64,000 bases of DNA from Parabacteroides distasonis ATCC 8503 (GTDB lineage Bacteria > Bacteroidota > Bacteroidia > Bacteroidales > Tannerellaceae): positions 3,784,501 through 3,848,500 of the forward strand of contig NC_009615.1 in assembly GCF_000012845.1 (NCBI RefSeq). Reading direction: 5' to 3'. A model generated the notes under the pieces. That model worked only from the letters and a program-made list of their open reading frames with translations, ran no database searches and was not told where the DNA came from. The position numbers were made by a program, and so were the translations under genes. The first letter of the stretch is position 1. The number at the start of each line of letters is the position of its first letter. Below, piece by piece: positions 61,819 to 64,000 of this stretch.

Positions 61819-62967
61819 TTATAGATTCAGGAGCTTTTTGATCTTCCAGAAGATATCCGTATTCTCGAAGATACCCGTGAAGTTCTCGGCGCCCGGGCCG
61901 AAAGCATAAACGGGGACCATTACGCCGCTATGCCCTCCGGTGGAGAATTTACAAACGATACGGCCCTCGTTCAGATCCCCGTCCACCAAGGTAAGGCCAC
62001 CGGTCTCGTGATCGGCGGTTACGACGACCAATGTCTCACCGTCTTGGGCGGCCCATTCGAAGATACGTCCGATCGTACGGTCGAAATCATGTGTCTCTTG
62101 CATCAACAGGTCGATATCGTTGAAATGTCCGTAATCATCCAATTGGGAGCCCTCTACCATCAGGAAGAAACCTTCCGGGTTTTGTCCCAGCAGATCGATC
62201 GCTTTCATCGAGGCACGAGCCAAGAGATCGCCTCGCTCGGCGGGAAGCGGGGTGTCTACGGTATCGGTAACGCAGAATACCTTGCCTTTTTGGATCTTCG
62301 CCAGTTCCTCCCAGCTACGGGGAGTCTGGTAACCTTTCTCCCTTAATTCCTTGAACAAATCGCGACCGTCCGCACGGTTCTCGAATAGCTTGGAGCCGCC
62401 GCCGAATACGTAATCGACGCCACAGTTCACGTAATCCGCTACGATCTCGGCCTCGGCGTCACGATCCGTATTGTGGCAGCAGAAGTCGGCGGGCGTAGCA
62501 TCCCATAGGCGACAGGTAACGGCGATGCCGCTTGACAGGCCTTTCTTATTCGCCAAGGTAGCCAAAGATTCCAAGGGCTTGCCTTCCGGGTCTACGCCTA
62601 CCATATGGTAGTTCGTTTTATGGCCGGTGGCCAGTGCGGTACCTCCGGCTCCGGAGTCGGTGATGAGGCGGTTGGCGCAATAGGTTTTCGAGAGGCCGGT
62701 GTATTGGGAGTTGTCCAGCCAGAGCTTGCCCCGGTTGGCGGTCCAAGCGGAATACATGTGCATAAGGCTCATACCGTCGCCGATCATTAGGATCACGTTC
62801 TTTATTTTCTTTCCGGTAGGGGGGACTAGTTTCTTGACCTCGTAAGGTTTCTCTAGTACATACGTTTGTTCTTTGTCTCGGCGACTTTGTGCCGCGGCCT
62901 CCGGAACGATCATGCCGGATAGCAGGATGGCTAAGGCGGATAGCACGGATAGAGTTGTTCTTCTCAT
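61819..62967 (-). CDS. Alkaline phosphatase (PhoA family), secreted
   Basis: The 382-residue enzyme has a signal peptide (ending PEAAAQS). It has the metal motif MIGDGMSL, the nucleophile Ser105 in TDSGAGGTALATGHKT, and the C-terminal metal ligands in VVTADHETGG and GGHSGVMVPVYAFGPG. It is shorter than the E. coli enzyme. It removes phosphate from monoesters in the periplasm or at the surface. It lies 21 bp after the GH92 gene, so the two are probably co-transcribed, which suggests that the released glycan is phosphorylated. Confidence 0.93.
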   Translation of the reverse strand: MRRTTLSVLSALAILLSGMIVPEAAAQSRRDKEQTYVLEKPYEVKKLVPPTGKKIKNVILMIGDGMSLMHMYSAWTANRGKLWLDNSQYTGLSKTYCANRLITDSGAGGTALATGHKTNYHMVGVDPEGKPLESLATLANKKGLSSGIAVTCRLWDATPADFCCHNTDRDAEAEIVADYVNCGVDYVFGGGSKLFENRADGRDLFKELREKGYQTPRSWEELAKIQKGKVFCVTDTVDTPLPAERGDLLARASMKAIDLLGQNPEGFFLMVEGSQLDDYGHFNDIDLLMQETHDFDRTIGRIFEWAAQDGETLVVVTADHETGGLTLVDGDLNEGRIVCKFSTGGHSGVMVPVYAFGPGAENFTGIFENTDIFWKIKKLLNL

Positions 62968-62988
62968 ATGATTCAGTATTTAATATTA

Positions 62989-64000
62989 TCAATTTATATA
63001 AAGGTTCTCTGTTGGGATCGCGTCTAGTTTGGACATGCTTGGCGTACGCCAGCTCCAGCCTAGGTACTCACCCTCGTAATCCTCGAAATAATGCAAGGCG
63101 AAGGGGTGGTAGCCTTTTTGTAAGGGGATGCGTCCCGTCGCGTCGATGGCGGCGTGGGAGGCATCATTGTCCACTACCTTTTCTTTGCCGATATAGAGGA
63201 CGCTACCGTCATCCGAGCGGGTACTGAACTCATAGACACCGTCTTCCGGTGCGTATATATATCCAGTGAAGATATAACCGAAATGATCCGGCAATTTAGC
63301 GTTCAGGATAGAAGGCTCAGGTATTGTTCCGGTCTCGACTACCTTCGCTTTTTGCAGATCGGCTACCCATTGGAACTCTCCTTCGTAATAGGTATAAGCT
63401 ACCCCATGCTTCGTAGGCTGTATGGATAACGCGGGGCGTAATACGGCTTTTGTCGCTTGGATCGAGTACGTACGGCTGGGTACGAATCCCTTTTTATATC
63501 CTTTGGCCTTGATAATCGTGGTCTCTTTTAAGACGAATGGCTCGCTGTATACCGGAGCGTTCTCATCCGGTTCCGATCCGTCAAGCGTGTAATGGATAAC
63601 CGCCTCGGGTGTCGTGGATTTTAGTTCCGCCGTAATCTCACCTTCAAATAAATCCAGATCATTCGCTATGTAAGGGATAGAGACGGTAGGTTGCTCCGTA
63701 TAGGAATAGGGAGCGTACTCGGGAGCGGTTCCCCAACTCTTGTCCGGTGTCGCCGAGAGCGTAAAGTCCAGTGTGCCTCCTTGCATCAACTGGTAGTATG
63801 TGATATAGCAATGCTTAATCTCTTTTCCATTCAGCGATACGCTCGTGATGTATTTATTCTTTTCCGGTTGGTTTGCCGTGATCGTAAGTATCTTTCCGTT
63901 TCCGAGTTTCACGGTCGCTTTGTCAAAGAGCGGCGCAGTCAGGATAAACTGGTTGCTACCCGGACAAACGGAGTAGAAACCAAGGCTGCTCAACAGGTAC
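62989..64000 (-). CDS. GH92 alpha-mannosidase C-terminal part with chitobiase-like and PA14 modules (5' partial)
   Basis: The gene runs off the window at its 5' end; 337 codons are visible. The first part (YLLSSLGFYSVCPG, then LFDKATVKLGNGK and GGTLDFTLSATPDKSWG) is the end of a GH92 domain. After it come a chitobiase C-terminal-like module (EAVIHYTLDGSEPDENAPVY, about residues 120-190) and a PA14 module (FGYIFTGYIYAPEDGVYEFS, RSDDGSVLYIG), which usually binds carbohydrate. It should be a large multi-domain mannosidase. The catalytic-acid motif lies outside the window, so its type cannot be judged. Confidence 0.88.
   Translation of the reverse strand, partial: YLLSSLGFYSVCPGSNQFILTAPLFDKATVKLGNGKILTITANQPEKNKYITSVSLNGKEIKHCYITYYQLMQGGTLDFTLSATPDKSWGTAPEYAPYSYTEQPTVSIPYIANDLDLFEGEITAELKSTTPEAVIHYTLDGSEPDENAPVYSEPFVLKETTIIKAKGYKKGFVPSRTYSIQATKAVLRPALSIQPTKHGVAYTYYEGEFQWVADLQKAKVVETGTIPEPSILNAKLPDHFGYIFTGYIYAPEDGVYEFSTRSDDGSVLYIGKEKVVDNDASHAAIDATGRIPLQKGYHPFALHYFEDYEGEYLGWSWRTPSMSKLDAIPTENLYIN

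Noticed and set aside
1..64000. tRNA, rRNA, riboswitch or insertion-sequence features
   Set aside because: I looked through the gaps and found no cloverleaf, conserved riboswitch core or transposase; short RNA genes could still escape reading by eye.

Overview
The window looks like a chromosomal piece of a gut Bacteroidota bacterium, most likely Parabacteroides and possibly P. distasonis. The reasons are several tandem GH92 mannosidases, Bacteroidetes-only families (DUF4469, DUF4292, DUF3244, six-bladed propeller lipoproteins, GG-Bacteroidales peptide genes), TAnnTTTG-type -7 promoter boxes, weak ribosome binding sites, and a housekeeping backbone in Bacteroidales order. Family names are given from recognition of the sequence; no search was run. 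No rRNA, tRNA, insertion sequence or CRISPR array was found.

Region 1 (1-17442, + strand) is mainly glycan breakdown. After a partial DUF4469 gene and a large secreted BspA-like leucine-rich-repeat protein comes a GH78 alpha-L-rhamnosidase. A tight five-gene operon follows (7144-16535): GH92, GH130, SGNH hydrolase, GH92, GH92, and then a secreted esterase. GH92 plus GH130 points to yeast-type mannan with alpha- and beta-1,2-mannose. The third GH92 has Gln where the other two have the catalytic-acid Glu, the change I know from the mannose-phosphate uncapping GH92 enzyme. The operon may therefore be built for fungal phosphomannan.

Region 2 (18073-33948) is mostly housekeeping: aroA, a metal ABC permease, a PorW/SprE-like TPR lipoprotein of the type IX secretion system, then on the minus strand map, an AI-2E family permease, nagA, an S41 protease and a Na/Pi cotransporter. 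A nucleoside kinase and an accessory AAA-ATPase/PD-(D/E)XK gene lie on the plus strand.

Region 3 (34309-49474) is the most interesting part: a complete biosynthetic cluster for a radical-SAM-modified ribosomal peptide of the GG-Bacteroidales type. It has a membrane-spanning TPR/HTH regulator, a DUF3244 secreted protein, three glycosyltransferases of different families, two half-length LanC-like proteins, a 61-residue precursor with a double-Gly leader, a radical SAM/SPASM maturase, a pseudo-radical-SAM partner, a propeller lipoprotein, a C39-peptidase ABC exporter and an HlyD adaptor. A helically phased repeat array sits at the promoter after the regulator, and an 18-bp perfect hairpin separates the precursor from the maturase. 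The biosynthetic genes are very AT-rich; the export genes are GC-rich.

Region 4 (49617-58932) is conserved backbone: rpoN, a PAP2-like membrane protein, gcvH, purE, ispG, dut, a TPR protein, a DUF4292 lipoprotein and an EnvC-like protein with a degenerate M23 domain. Region 5 (59051-64000, - strand) returns to secreted catabolism: a PLC/GDPD-like lipoprotein, a Tat-exported GH63-like enzyme, alkaline phosphatase, and the C-terminal part of a GH92 with chitobiase-like and PA14 modules.

A recurring oddity is that six gene-3' intergenic regions hold short units repeated every 22-24 bp, with inverted copies, although the unit sequence differs at each place.
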